Shown here one piece after another: positions 32,525 through 43,743 of a stretch of 64,000 nucleotides of DNA. The notes under the pieces were generated by a model. That model was not told the origin of the DNA. It ran no database searches and was given only the letters and a program-made list of their open reading frames with translations. The DNA is from Calcarisporiella thermophila CBS 279.70. Taxonomy: Eukaryota > Calcarisporiellomycota. Position numbers and translations under genes: made by a program. Position 1 is the stretch's first letter. Each line of letters starts with the position of its first letter. The stretch covers positions 933,796 to 997,795 of the forward strand of contig NW_027192192.1 of NCBI RefSeq assembly GCF_041956535.1. The letters run 5' to 3'.

Positions 32525-33826
32525 TTAGTGCCAAACTCTAAAGAAGCAGCCGTCGTCCTCGTCCTCGTGCGAGCTCCCGGTATAGGTCGCGGCGGAGAAG
32601 CTGCCAAACATCGACTCGTCTTCATCATCCGTTAGATCGCTTCTCGGGTGGTAGTAGGCGTAGAGGAGCCCGCGGTCCCGCATCGCGTTCAAGTCGGTTC
32701 CCGCGAAATAGAGAGCGTCTTCCTCCTGACCCCTTTCGCACAGAAACTGGAGATTCAGGGCCTCCACCGCGGTTGGACGGTGGGCGGGGTTATCGTCGAG
32801 CAGCTTCAAAAGCAGCTCGGCCGCGTGATACACCGAGCCAGGATAGAAGTCATTAAGATTGGCTCGGTCGGCGAGAAACTCGCGAAGGCGCTCACGGCAT
32901 ATGCGGGCGACCCATCCGGGGCGCTCGATTTTTGCCCCGAGGAGATGCAGCTGGCAGGTGACAAGATGGGGGGCCAGCGCCTGCCCAAAGATAGCTCCCA
33001 GGGAATACATATCTGCCCGTTGCCACCACTGCCTTGTACTCCCCAGCTTTTTTCCATCCGTTAGCACTGCGGAAGAGAGCTCAGGGGCCAAGTATCCGGC
33101 CGTTCCGCAGCACTCTACGACCTTATCTTCCTCTTCGTCCTCGTCCTCGTCCTCGTCCTCCTCCCCCACCACCACTCCCTCCTCCTCGCCTCTCGCGCTC
33201 ATCTCCACTGCTGCTCCATCCTTAACGCTGGCGGCCAAACCGAAATCAATGAGTACTGCACGGCCACTCTCCGGGTCCTTCATTAGGTTTCCAGGGGTCA
33301 CGTCTCTATGGGCTACGTGCGCTGCATGCACTGCAGCCAGCCCTCGAGTCACATCCCGCATCCACCTACAAATTTCGCTCAAGTCCTTGGGCAATGTGGG
33401 GTGGAGCGGCTCTAGCCTTGGGAGGACCAGGGTGCCCCTCCAGGCCTCTAACACGCGCACAACATAAGGGCTTGATATCTTGAGGACGTGGTGTAACTCA
33501 CGTGTATAGTGCGATGCATAACGCGGGGTCTTGAGAACCACCGGCAGAGCATCATGGGTTCGCTGAGCAAAGACGATGGTGGCCAGGGGAGTCTCAAGCG
33601 GGGGAATAGCGCTGTCAAGGGTATAGGTTGCGGTGAGAGAAGACCAATGGTTCTGGTGTGATGGTTGGCTGCATGTCGGCGGGGAGAGGGTAGGAATGGT
33701 GGCGGGCGCGGGCGGCGCGGGGGCCTCGTTACCCCCATCCCCTACCACAGTGCATACAGAGACGGAGGCACTGGTGGCGACAGCAGCAGGGTGCTTAGTG
33801 GTGGTCATTGGAGCCTTGACCCCCAA
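32525..33826 (-). CDS. Protein kinase, divergent, Cdc7-like in part
   Basis: A single exon of 433 codons. The first 65 residues are Ala/Pro/Thr-rich. The kinase domain (residues about 68-375) keeps the catalytic residues: K99 in VVLK, E110 in the alpha-C helix, HRD at 173-175, N180, DFG at 194-196, APE at 247-249 and an RPT near subdomain XI. The glycine loop is not recognisable: IPPLETPLATIVFAQ lacks the GxGxxG. An acidic insertion (residues about 213-235, mostly Glu/Asp) sits between DFG and APE, and the HRDVTPGN...GRAVLIDFGLA stretch resembles Cdc7 kinases, which also have an insert there. The Cdc7 link is an inference; an orphan kinase is equally possible. An alternative start is Met7 (33808). 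It is convergent with the ZNF511-like gene, 266 bp away. Confidence 0.8.
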   Translation of the reverse strand: MGVKAPMTTTKHPAAVATSASVSVCTVVGDGGNEAPAPPAPATIPTLSPPTCSQPSHQNHWSSLTATYTLDSAIPPLETPLATIVFAQRTHDALPVVLKTPRYASHYTRELHHVLKISSPYVVRVLEAWRGTLVLPRLEPLHPTLPKDLSEICRWMRDVTRGLAAVHAAHVAHRDVTPGNLMKDPESGRAVLIDFGLAASVKDGAAVEMSARGEEEGVVVGEEDEDEDEDEEEDKVVECCGTAGYLAPELSSAVLTDGKKLGSTRQWWQRADMYSLGAIFGQALAPHLVTCQLHLLGAKIERPGWVARICRERLREFLADRANLNDFYPGSVYHAAELLLKLLDDNPAHRPTAVEALNLQFLCERGQEEDALYFAGTDLNAMRDRGLLYAYYHPRSDLTDDEDESMFGSFSAATYTGSSHEDEDDGCFFRVWH

Positions 33827-34295
33827 GTCTTTGGAATGGGAGAAGGAAGGGGGGGGAAGGGAAACCAGGGGGAGAGGGGGCCTTCAACCTTCATTATGCG
33901 ATATTGAAATTTTTGTGGAGATAAGATAAAGGAGGGGCAGAGGGAGGAACTTCCGATATCGGCTACGCATGTGACTCGGCACCGGCCATTCGAAGAGATC
34001 TTTCCCAAACCGTGCCGGTCCAGGCAGATGGATGTTTTTGTTTAGGGATTTTTATTTCTCCTTAAAGGAGGAACGAAGTATAAAAAAAGGCGATGGGATG
34101 GAAGGGGATTAAAAAAGGTAAATTCAAGGGCCAAAAAAAGTTTCTACAGTAAAGAAGTCATAAAGACAAGTAATGTGGTGGGGGAGGGGAGGGGAGAAGA
34201 AAAGCTCTATATTCATGAAAGAAGCGAAACAGTGGAAAATAAATAAATAAGAATCTCAAATAAATAGGAAAAAAAAATGAAGATAAGGCTATAAA
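33827..34295. other. Intergenic region between two - strand genes
   Basis: 469 bp: promoter of the kinase gene (C/G-rich near 33850-33890) and, towards 34300, the 3' UTR of the zinc-cluster gene with A-rich stretches. No coding signal. Confidence 0.4.
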
Positions 34296-35904
34296 TTAAT
34301 GATCATGATATTGTTCATATCCTTGGTACATCTCACCATATCCGTTGTCCTGTGGGTGAAATGAATGGCCGGAGTGGAGCTGAATTGGGGGGAGAAACGG
34401 AGGTTCCTGCTGCTGCTGCTGGTGCTGCTGCTGGTGTTGTTGTTGCTGTTGGTGAGGGTGATGGGGTTGCTGCTGGTGCTGGTGCTGGTGCTGCTGATGG
34501 TGCTGAGGGGGTTGCTGCTGCGTCTGCCGCGGGGAGCTGCGGTTTTGCACCGCCGATAAACTGGGGTTGTTGACGGAAGATGGGTGGGGCTGCGACGCCA
34601 TCCCTAAGGGAGAGGGCTGTGCCTTATTCATGGACGGTCGGGGGGATTGGACGGTCGGGGTTCCGTTTCGAGAGGTGGCCGAGGGGGAGGGGAACGAGTA
34701 GGGGTAGGGATGAAACTCGTTATACTCGCGCGAGTATTGCTGGGGCTGCTGGGGTTGCGGGTGGTGCTGGAGGTGCTTTTGCTGGTGTTGCTGCAACTGC
34801 TGCTGCTGCTGCTGGGGCGAGGGCCTGTCCTCATGTAGCACCGCGCTGCAGAGCTGCGACAGAATCGAAAGCTTTGCCCCCTCTTGCTCCTGGTCATTGC
34901 CCTGGTTGGCCCGTTGGGACGAGTGCCCGCTCTGCGGCTGGGGATGTGCGGTGTCCCCGTTGTGCTGCGGTAGGATGGGCGATGCGCCTTGGTGGGCTTG
35001 GCCTTGGTGGACGGGGGACGCGGCCCACGGGGAGTTGGGCGTGGTGTGTTGCGGGGTGGAGTGCTGCGGAGTGTCTGGGGCGTACATGGCGAGCGGCTGC
35101 CCATACACTTCCTGGTGCAGCGCGGGGGTATGGTTGTTGTGGTACCCGTAGCCGTATGCGGCGGCAGCGGCAGCAGCAGACGCCGAGTCGAGGGCCGAGG
35201 CGGCGTCGTAAGCTCCAGCGTGAGGGTTGAAGTGGGGGGCGGAGCTGGAGAGCGAGGGGAGAGCCCCATTTGGAACCATCCCGGCGGCATTTTCTACGGG
35301 AAATCAAAGATAAACAAACAAGCGAAGAGGGTGAGCTCCTTCAGATTGCTTCAAAACATCTTCCAACGCAGGACATACGATCGTCGCCGTTAGGCTGCCC
35401 CGGCTGATTGAGTTGTTTCCGGCGCTTGTAGGGCCCACGCTTGATTCCCTTCTTACGCGGCTTCCGGGGGGAGTCCACGCAGGTTGCAGTCAGGCCGTGC
35501 TTGATACACCGTTGGCACGGGCGGCCGTCGTCGCATTTCTTGCAAGCTTTTTGACAGTTTACTGCGGGATCAAAACAAACAAATCATTAGTCATGGATGC
35601 GGGATGGTCTCGGTATAAACAGGGGGTTACCGCAAGCGTTCTTGACTTGATGGCGTTTGGGCCGCTGTGCCAATGCATTCATGGGCGTTCCCTGCGGTGT
35701 TGGGAGGAAAGGGAATTGAGAATGTGCGAACTGTTGCGATTGCTGATTCTGGGCGGATTGGTGGTGCATTGCGGCGGGCGAGTAGGAGTCATGGATCACC
35801 ATCGTAGGCTGCCCAAGCGATGGCAGCGGCAGGTTGAGAGCAGAGTTGAGGTTGGCGGTGGAGGCCGAGGAAACCGAGATTCTGTCCTGGTGCTGTTGCG
35901 ACAT
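34296..35904 (-). CDS. Zn2Cys6 transcription factor with Gln/His-rich activation region
   Basis: Three exons: 35631-35904, 35379-35561, 34296-35293 (484 aa). The zinc cluster, split by intron 1 after the first Cys, reads [15 protein letters not shown], then DDGRPCQRC and a final Cys eight residues on (C-x2-C-x6-C-x5-C-x2-C-x8-C). It is followed by the basic [17 protein letters not shown]. This VKNAC...[10 protein letters not shown] signature marks a conserved subfamily of fungal regulators whose C-terminal part is rich in Gln, Pro, His and Ser, as here (long CAG/CTG-type repeats at 34400-34520 and 34795-34820). The N-terminal start is doubtful: an ATG at 35953 is out of frame only because of a 7-G run (see findings). 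The target genes are unknown. Confidence 0.85.
34400..34520. repeat. CTG/GTT-rich trinucleotide tract within a coding exon (poly-Gln on - strand)
   Basis: Imperfect trinucleotide repeats that encode runs of Gln with interspersed His and Pro in the zinc-cluster factor. The + strand frames opened here (for example 34352-34573) are shadows of this tract. Confidence 0.75.
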
Positions 35905-35953
35905 GGGGGGGTAGGAGTGCGGAGGGAGCCGTCATTCCGTTGGAGGGATACAT

Positions 35954-37426
35954 GAAAGAGGAGGGGGCTCAATGAGCATCGACCAGCACTTGAGGGATGG
36001 GGAGGGAGAGAGAGGAGTGTTTTAGCACATGGGGAGAGGTTCTGAGATTCGGCGGGAAGATTAAACTATTTACCTAAAGGATATTTACTCTGAGATCTAA
36101 ATTGCTCCTGAAGCAATCAATGAGCCACACAAAGCCGCTCGCGGGGGGGGAGGGAGAGAGAGAGAGAGAGATCGCACGGAGGAGGCGCAGGGGGAGAGAC
36201 CGTCTGGTAGCAGAGGAGAGATACAGCGGGAGGGCGAGGTGGGATTAGGGCGCAATGCCGATGCAAACAAAAGCTGATGCACTTCCGAGGATGACCGATG
36301 AGGAATAGGAAAGCGGAAAGCGGAAGAAAATAGAAAATACAAGCAAAATAACATTTTTTTATTTTGACAGCCTAGAAGGAAACGCGGGCCTGGGATTGGC
36401 GCGGAAGTCAATGAAGGAAAAATAGAGAATAAAGGGTTTATTTTTTATCCTAACTCGATGCCTCGAATCGAATCAGTCCTTTCGCCCTCTGGAACCTAGC
36501 CAAATATGCTAACCTGGCCGGTGCAGAGCAAATAAGGGGTTGGCGGGCCGAGCGAATCGCCTCGTCCCGAGCACTATTGCGCCTTAGTGAGGTTTGCGAG
36601 AGGGGGAGGCGATGAGTGGTTGCGCCTCCCTACGGCAGCAATGGGATGATGATGCCGTTCCGGCGACCTTCCCCTTCCCGCTGCGCTCGGCAATGACGGA
36701 GGAACGAAAACGTCAGCTCATGCCCGCAGCGCAGGGCGCAGCTGAACCCTCTTTTCGGCGAGCCGGCCCAAGCCCCAGTGGAGAGAGGGCTCGCCCTCGC
36801 CTGGCCCCAACAGGGCTCCCCGCCGCTCCCAACTGGTTTGGGCAAATTCCTTGCGGCCCACCCTAAGGCTTCGATCCTTTTCCTTGTTTTCTTTTTATTG
36901 TCGCCCCCATTGGACGGCGCCAGATTAATGTTTGAAGAGGAAAAGCCTGTTCTCTCCTAATCATTCTTCAGACATTCAGCGGCCTTGCCTGTAATTTCGC
37001 AAACAACAATGGGCCGCCCATATTTGTCTAAATGAAAAATGCTTCATCTCCTCATCTCTTTTCAAAGAACACGTTGATATCTTTGTGCAAACAACAACTA
37101 CCAACACCTAAAAACAAACTGGATCTCTTTTCCCCTGCTTCCCTCCCCCCTCCCGCACCCCTTCTCCTTTCCCCCTAGGCGCTCTGGATGCTAGCTTAGT
37201 TTCATCCGCCAGTTTGAAACGACCCAACTGCTCATTCCTACAAGGAAAGGAATTCTCATCGCCATCATCCCCCTCCCTCAGTTCCCTTCCCTCTCCCTTA
37301 CCTGTATTAAATATTGCCAGCTCCCCCCCCCCCGCCGTCTTCTCACTCCATCCCTGCTTGATTCTCTTTTTTGTCTCCATCGCAATTCCTCTCATTCGAT
37401 AACGTTCTCCCTCCCCCCCCCGGGCC
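35954..37426. other. Divergent intergenic region with a GC-rich block
   Basis: 1.47 kb between the zinc-cluster factor (-) and the class C receptor (+). It has a (GA)n run near 36152-36170, an AT-rich stretch, a GC-rich block at 36480-36870 with frames open on both strands but no recognised product, and a C-rich pyrimidine leader (37130-37425) just before the receptor. Confidence 0.4.
36152..36170. repeat. (GA)n microsatellite
   Basis: About eight GA dinucleotides follow a G-run in the presumed 5' leader or promoter of the - strand zinc-cluster gene. Confidence 0.7.
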
Positions 37427-40400
37427 ATGATACCCGCGATGTCGCGACATCGCCGGTCAACCATTCCCACATACCTTCCTCCTTGCATCTTATCCATCAT
37501 CTTTCTTGCATTTCTTCTCCCCCTCGTCTCCCCGCAAGCCCCATCCCCGAACAAAATTCCTCCCCCCTCCAAGCAGGCGCTTCCCCTCGTCGAGGATATT
37601 GTGTCCGAACGAAAATCCGCGGATGGCCTCTCTATTATACAGGCCACGCTCAATGGGACCACAATCGTCACGCCGGTGCAGAACACAACGGGCCTGGTGG
37701 AGATCAAGGTGGGGCTCCTTCTGCCTTACAGCTACAAGCAAGACAACCTGACCGTGAAATTGGCGCAAAGGTAAGTGTGGTCTAATGGTGATGCTCGGCA
37801 TCCTAGACTGGAATCCATGCCGTCTATTATTTATAGTGGAACCTCTGCCATTCGGCTCGCGGTTAACGAAATCAACCAGCAAAAGCTTATCCCCGGCGCT
37901 TACATCACCCTAATCGAGAAGGACTCTTTTCCCATAGACCCTAACAACAACAATAATGGTCAGTCGGGCGCAGCCGCGAGTATTTTTGCCGCAGTCGACC
38001 TCCTCCAAAAGGATGTCGTCGGCGTCATCGGGGATCTGAGTTCCTCCCTGACACAGCACACCGCCCTACTCACCTCCCGCCTTGCCATCCCGCAGTGCTC
38101 GTTCTCCGCGTGGACAAACCGCCTGTCGAACAAACAGGAGTATCCCTACTTCTTCCGCACGATACCCACCTCGATGCTGTTCACCGAGGTGATGATGCGG
38201 TTCATCGCCAGCCAAGGGTGGCGGCGCTTTGGGGTGCTCTACAGCTCAGAGACCCTGGACCAGCAGCTCAGTGAGAAGGTGACTCAGCGTGCCCGTGAAC
38301 TGCAGCTCGATCCGGTGGCAATGCAGCCCTTCGACCTGGACAGCTCGGAGAAGCAGCTCGAGACCCCCCTCCTCGAACTCCGCGAGGCGGGAGTGCGCGT
38401 GTTCATGATCGCCTCGGTGCCCGACAGCAGGCTTAGGATTCTGCGGCTGGCCAGCAAGCTTGGCCTGTTCTCTCCCGAGTACGCGTGGCTGATGATCGAC
38501 GATGGGCAAACCTTCCCGGAAAACGACACCGAGTTCAACGCGCCCTTCAACGGACTCTTCTTGTTCGACTCCCTGCTCAAATTGGACGGGTACCCGCCGT
38601 ACGAGGCGTTTCTCGACAAGTGGGCCGCCCTGGACCCCCGCGAGTATCCGTTTGCTGGCCAGCGCGACATCGGTAGCAATGAAGGGTAAGTAGGATGTGT
38701 TCTGTATAGGATGGAGGCGGCGGAACACTCACTCTTTCGCGCCTCTCAGCCTTGCCTACTCCTGCATGATGGTCATGGCCCGTGGTTTCGCCAACGCGAT
38801 TCGCAACTCGGTGTCGGCAACAGTGACACAGGCGCAGGCGCTGCAGCTCCTGGCCCGAGGGCGGATGGGCGACAAGCTGCTCCCCCCCGCCTTCAACACG
38901 GGATACGTAGGGCCCGAGGGTCCCATCACGATAAACGAGAACGGGGATCTAGCCCAAGGGTGAGTGCAAGGGGGCGGGGTTAGGATTCATTGCAAGACCC
39001 ACGCGGACTGAACTCTTCTTGTTCCCTAGGAATTTCATGATTTTCAATATCCAGCGAGGAACCGTGGTGCCCGTCGCGAAATTCGTCTTCGGCAATCTGT
39101 CCATCGTGAATGCCCCCATGTATATTGGAGACAGGATGCAGGTAGGATCCCCGTTGGAAATGGCTGATGGCAAGGAGCAGACTCTCATCGTTGTCCTGTT
39201 GGTTGAATGTAGCCTCCCTCCGATATCCCGCCGGTCATCCCCATGAACCCTCGTTTCGGGTCCCCGGGCGGCATTGCCATTCTCAGTGTCTCCTCTGCGG
39301 GCATCCTGTTTGCCCTCGTGATGATGTTCCTTGTCATCAGTTTCCGCAAGAGCGAGGTGTTCAAGGCGTCAAGCCCCCTCTTTTGTTGCCTCGAGCTGTT
39401 GGGCTTCATGCTCTCGTTTGTGGGGGTCATCCTGTGGGTGGACATCCCGAACGATACAGTGTGTGCCCTAAGGCCTGTCGCGTTGAACGCCGGCTTTGTG
39501 CTTGTGCTGTCGAACATTGTTGCCAAGAACTTTAGGGTCTACCGGATATTCAACAATGTGTTTGTGGAACGGACTGTGATAAGGGACGGGCAGCTTGTCA
39601 AAATCGCGGGAGCCATTTGTGCAGGTGACATGGTAATTCAACCCTTCCCCTTTTTTTGCTGTTGTTATTGTTGCCGCTCGTGGATTGGTGTGGCGTTATG
39701 CTAATGTTACCCATATTAGCTCCTTGTGGTCCTCTACCTCTTGGTGACACCTCCGCGACCCCACGTCACCAATTTCTCCTTCACCTCGCAGTACTACGAT
39801 TGCGTGAGCGACGGCCCCTATCTTGTCTTTTGGGTCCTCCTGTTTGTATACAACGGGACTCTGATCCTCTACGCCACGTTCTTGGCCTTCCAGACTCGCG
39901 ATGTGGCCTCCAACTACAACGAGTGCAGGCAGATCTCGTTTTCCGTCTAGTGAGTGATCTCTTTTGGGATGCAAATTGGATGGGCGATCGTGGAAACTAA
40001 CCTGTGCCCCCCCCTCCCCCTCCCCTCCATGGCTGGTGCCGTGAATCATAGTAATATTCTTCTGGCCACCTGTATTGCAGTCCTGACCGCCGTCCTCCCC
40101 TCCTCGGAATTCTACACGAAATATTATATACAGAACGTCGCCGTCCTGTGGGGAACCATGATCAGTCTCTGGATCCTCTTCCTCCCCAAGCTGTGGAAGT
40201 TTATCCAGCAGGACGTGCTGCATCGGTTCAGCCCACCCAGTGGGTACCAACACCATCACTACAACAGCGGCAGCAGTTCAGCAGTCGCGCTCGCCAATCA
40301 GATCTCGTTTGGCAGTGTGCAGGATTCATTCTACCCGACGGGATCCGCAGGCGGGAATATCGGGAACGGGGTGTATGGCGACGAGGCGGGCTCGCTGCTG

Positions 40401-41273
40401 TGGCAGCAGCGGAAGCCAAGTCTGGGGGCGATGAGCAAGGCGACCACCGTCCAGCCACAACAGGATGTATTTGGAGAGCAGCTCGACGGATTTTTGCCCA
40501 TCAAGTCACAGCACGTGCTGCTTCCCTTCTTCTCGCATTGGGAGATGGCGCGCATTGCCGTGTTCCCGTGGGTGGGGTACTTTTCATGTCTGCCGGAACG
40601 GGCTTCGGTAGGGAAAGTGTACCGATATTCTCACTGCAGCGTCGTGTCGAGAAAGCCGGGCAACATCATATTCAAGGTCCACGGCTCCAGAACCAAAGGG
40701 CCCTGGGTGGACCACCTGTTCCAGGTGGAGGACTTGGACATGCTCGAGCGATGGCTGAAATGCTTTGAGCCAACCACGATAGCGCCCGTGACCGCAGTGG
40801 GATTCACCGGCATCAGCGCAACGTTGGACGTGGGCGGCAGAGGCATGCCCCCGGTGCCGAACGTGTTCTTACCACCCCCGAATGCTTCCCAAACTCAAGG
40901 AGAAGGCCCCGACGCCGAGGCATCGGCGGAGGACGGAATGAAGCGGAGGGAGGACGCCCACCACCACCCAAGAGGCGACGAGCGGAGAAAGGGAAGCCAT
41001 CCCTCAGGTCCCGAACCGGTCGGGAAAATAAGCGCCAGTGACCTCTCCTCCGATACCGCTGTAAGCTCGGCCGGATCCTCGTCGATGTCCTCATCGCTGC
41101 GCCCCACCCCAAATGCCCCTCGGCCCCCCGAAGTGGAGGAGGATGAGCTGGCCATCATCGACTACTTTCCCAATGTGCCGACCATCCATGTGATGCAGGG
41201 TGAGAGAAGGCCTGGAATGGAGGACAACGATGACAGCAGATTAGAGCAATTCCCGATGAAGCGTTTGACATAA
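37427..41273 (+). CDS. Class C G-protein-coupled receptor (GABA-B/mGluR-like) with Venus-flytrap domain
   Basis: Seven exons: 37427-37770, 37837-38685, 38750-38959, 39030-39141, 39213-39632, 39720-39949, 40052-41273 (1128 aa; Met5 at 37439 is an alternative start). A signal-anchor-like segment (residues about 13-36) precedes an extracellular ANF_receptor/periplasmic-binding domain (about 90-490): GLLLPYS, SAIRLAVNEINQQKLIPG, VVGVIGDLSSSLTQHTALL, PQCSFSAWTNRLSN and FRTIPTSMLF. Seven hydrophobic segments follow from about residue 520 to 770 (7tm_3 type), starting IAILSVSSAGILFALVMMFL. The long cytosolic tail has a segment (about 880-965) ending FQVEDLDMLERWLKCFE that resembles the C-terminal strand and helix of a PH domain, then Ser/Glu-rich sequence. 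The ligand is probably an amino acid or similar small molecule, as in the family. Such receptors are known in early-diverging fungi and are rare or absent in Dikarya. Confidence 0.9.
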
Positions 41274-42100
41274 ATGGTGTCTTGGAGATTATCACTTGTT
41301 TTTCTCTCTCTTTCTACTCTACTGTATATAGCGAGCCTGCTTTGTTTTATTTCATGTCATACCTTTTTTTTTCCTTTCCGCTTACGTTACTGCTATATAT
41401 TCATTTCTAGGCATTCATTATTCTTTTTTTTTGTTCTATTTCTTTGATAATGTGTTCCAATTATTCCCAACCTATTCTTTTTCTCTTTATTGTCATTTTC
41501 ATTGTGATTAAGCCTTTTTTTTTATCAATCGCCCCCCTTACCTTTATCGAACATATAACTTTGGGACTGTGAAATACATTGATACATTTGAACGCAATCA
41601 GATAGCTAGTGGTGAAAAAGTGAAGAAAATCGATAGGTGTAGAAACAATTTATTTATATAGAAAATGCCCGTGGAGAACAAGAAATGCACTTCCAATTCG
41701 AGGTTACGAATAGAACCAACCGTAGAGAGAAAGCAGCCAGAGGTTATATTAAAACATCGGGCCTTCTTCAAATCGGTGGCTATCGACCGACCGACGTTAT
41801 CACCCTGCATTGATTTATCAGTTCGAATAAGAAGGTTATCAGTGATTGTGATACGTCACTACTAGCCTATCGAATTTCCCCTAACACTCTCCCCTCCTTT
41901 TATTTTCAGTCCCATTCAACCAAAGAGCCAACAAGGGCCGCAAAGCAAGGAGGTAGCCGACGAAAAAAAAAAGGAAGAAGACGGCGACGACGACGAAATA
42001 TCCATCGAAAAGAATCGCTACTTGAAATTTGCATTGGATCATTTTCTTCCCTGTCTCTTCCCCCACCTCCCTCCCTCGCGCTTTAGAAGATACCTGGACA
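41274..42100. other. Intergenic region between the receptor and mitoferrin
   Basis: 827 bp: a T-rich 3' UTR of the receptor gene, an AT-rich middle, and a purine-rich leader (41970-42000) before the mitoferrin start. Short frames at 41665-41865 are not convincing. Confidence 0.4.
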
Positions 42101-43067
42101 ATGACAGACTTCGATTATGAATCTCTCCCCGATAATACCTCCGCAGCAACGCACATGATAGCGGGAGCTATGGCCGGAATTATCGAACATGCGGCGATGT
42201 ATCCTGTCGATGCCATCAAGGTGATTAATCATGAGTCTCTTCCTTGCCCCAAAGCAGAGTAGCTCACCTCTGTGTCTATGGCAGACTCGAATGCAGGTTC
42301 TTAATCCGACACCCGCCGCCGTCTACACCGGCATCACCAATGCTTTTGTGAGGATCAGCACGACTGAAGGACTTCACCGCCTTTGGCGCGGGATCGGATC
42401 GGTGGTGCTTGGAGCTGGCCCTGCCCATGCGATCCACTTTGCAACCTACGAGGAGCTAAAGCGGAAGCTGACTCCCGCTGGGGCCGAGTCGCATTCCATC
42501 GCCAATGCGGTTGCAGGGGCCGGCGCGACCGTGTTGAGCGAGGGGGTCATGAATCCATTCGATGTGGTGAAACAGCGAATGCAAGTCCACGGTTCCACCT
42601 TCAAGGGGATCGCCGAGTGTGCGCACAAGATTTATGCCACGGAAGGTCTGGGGGCCTTTTTCATCTCGCTGCCGACCACTCTGCTGATGGCCGTCCCGTT
42701 CCAGAGTATTCAGTTTACAACGTACGAGTTCTGTCGGCGGCAATTGAACCCCCAAGGCATGTACGATCCAAAGACGCATGTGCTCGCGGGCGGGATTGCA
42801 GGAGGCGTGGCGGCGGCCATTACCACCCCCTTAGACGTCATTAAAACCCTGTTGCAAACGCGGGGAACCTCGTCGGACCAAGAAATCCGAAGGTGCCGCG
42901 GGCTTGTGCAGGCATGTGGGGTTATCTATCGACGCCATGGGGTCCGCGGCTTCTTCAAAGGGGTGTCTCCGAGGGTGATTGTCAATTTCCCCAGCACGGC
43001 GCTATGCTGGACAAGCTACGAGACCATGAAATGGCTGATCGGAGGCGAAAAGCTGGCCCTGCAATGA
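42101..43067 (+). CDS. MRS3: Mitochondrial iron carrier (mitoferrin)
   Basis: Two exons, 42101-42220 and 42285-43067 (300 aa). It has three mitochondrial-carrier repeats with the signatures [20 protein letters not shown] and [10 protein letters not shown]; the intron splits the first one after the lysine. The matrix and contact residues are of the Mrs3/Mrs4 type: [45 protein letters not shown] and [13 protein letters not shown]. It would import iron across the inner mitochondrial membrane for heme and Fe-S cluster synthesis. Length and order match the family. I see no second paralogue in the window. Confidence 0.93.
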
Positions 43068-43743
43068 TAGAGGTCTCTGTACCATAGTGGAAAGAGTGTT
43101 GCATCCTCGTATTGCCCGATGTGTAATTTCCCTTGATACCATGTGCTCTCTTCCTTCTTAAAACGAATAGATGTTTTATTTTACTTTATATTATTTGATT
43201 CTATTTTATTTCATTTTATTCTATCCTATTTTATTTTATTTCATTTTGTCTTGTTTGTTTTACTGTCCCTTGTTTAAGTTTCTGTCCTATACTTTTATCG
43301 CGATCTATATTTGGGTGTTTACAAAATGACCCAGATATTGGCTAGACTTGGTGAACCAGGAGCCGGGTTCAAAAATCTTGTGTCGTTGTACTTTTTCTCT
43401 AAGTTGTCGACACTTGGAGAAGGAATAAAGGTAGAAGCGAGCTATTGTATCTATTTTAATTCGCCCCGTATAGATTGCCAAAAAATGGGCTCGAGTTGGA
43501 TTCGCCTCCTAACGCTCCACTGGAGAAGCCGTTTGGATGGAAACTTTTAAAACCCTTTGCCTCTGAGCCTCTGAATGCGCTTTCGCATGATGAAGCAAAT
43601 AAGACTCTTGCACCAGACCCTATGCGCTCTCCTCAAGGGTGGCAATGTCCTATCGTGACTGCTAAAATGATGGTCTCAAGAAGGTGCTCAACCTTTAGGG
43701 GATTCCAGCAACCTCACATTAAGAGAGGCTCACTGGACAGAGG
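43068..43743. other. Intergenic region with an (ATTTT)n-like tract
   Basis: 676 bp: 3' UTR of mitoferrin with a degenerate TTTTA/TTTCA pentamer tract at about 43175-43262, then the promoter of the flavin oxidase gene. ATG-started frames at 43311 and 43475 have no recognisable product. Confidence 0.45.
43175..43262. repeat. Degenerate (TTTTA)n pentanucleotide tract
   Basis: Repeated TATTTTAT / TTTCATTTTA units, imperfect, in the probable 3' UTR of the mitoferrin gene. Confidence 0.6.

Noticed and set aside
32648-33467. Long + strand frames opposite the kinase gene.
   Set aside because: The - strand carries all kinase motifs in one frame; the + strand products have no motif.
34352-35393. Several + strand frames of 70-216 codons rich in Ala, Gly, Leu or Arg.
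   Set aside because: They are antisense shadows of the glutamine-rich exon of the zinc-cluster factor, whose frame is supported by the zinc motif and splice phases.
43330-43380. TTGGCTAGACTTGG followed by GGTTCAAAAATC, similar to tRNA A and B boxes.
   Set aside because: The boxes are too close for a tRNA (about 35 nt) and no acceptor stem pairs.
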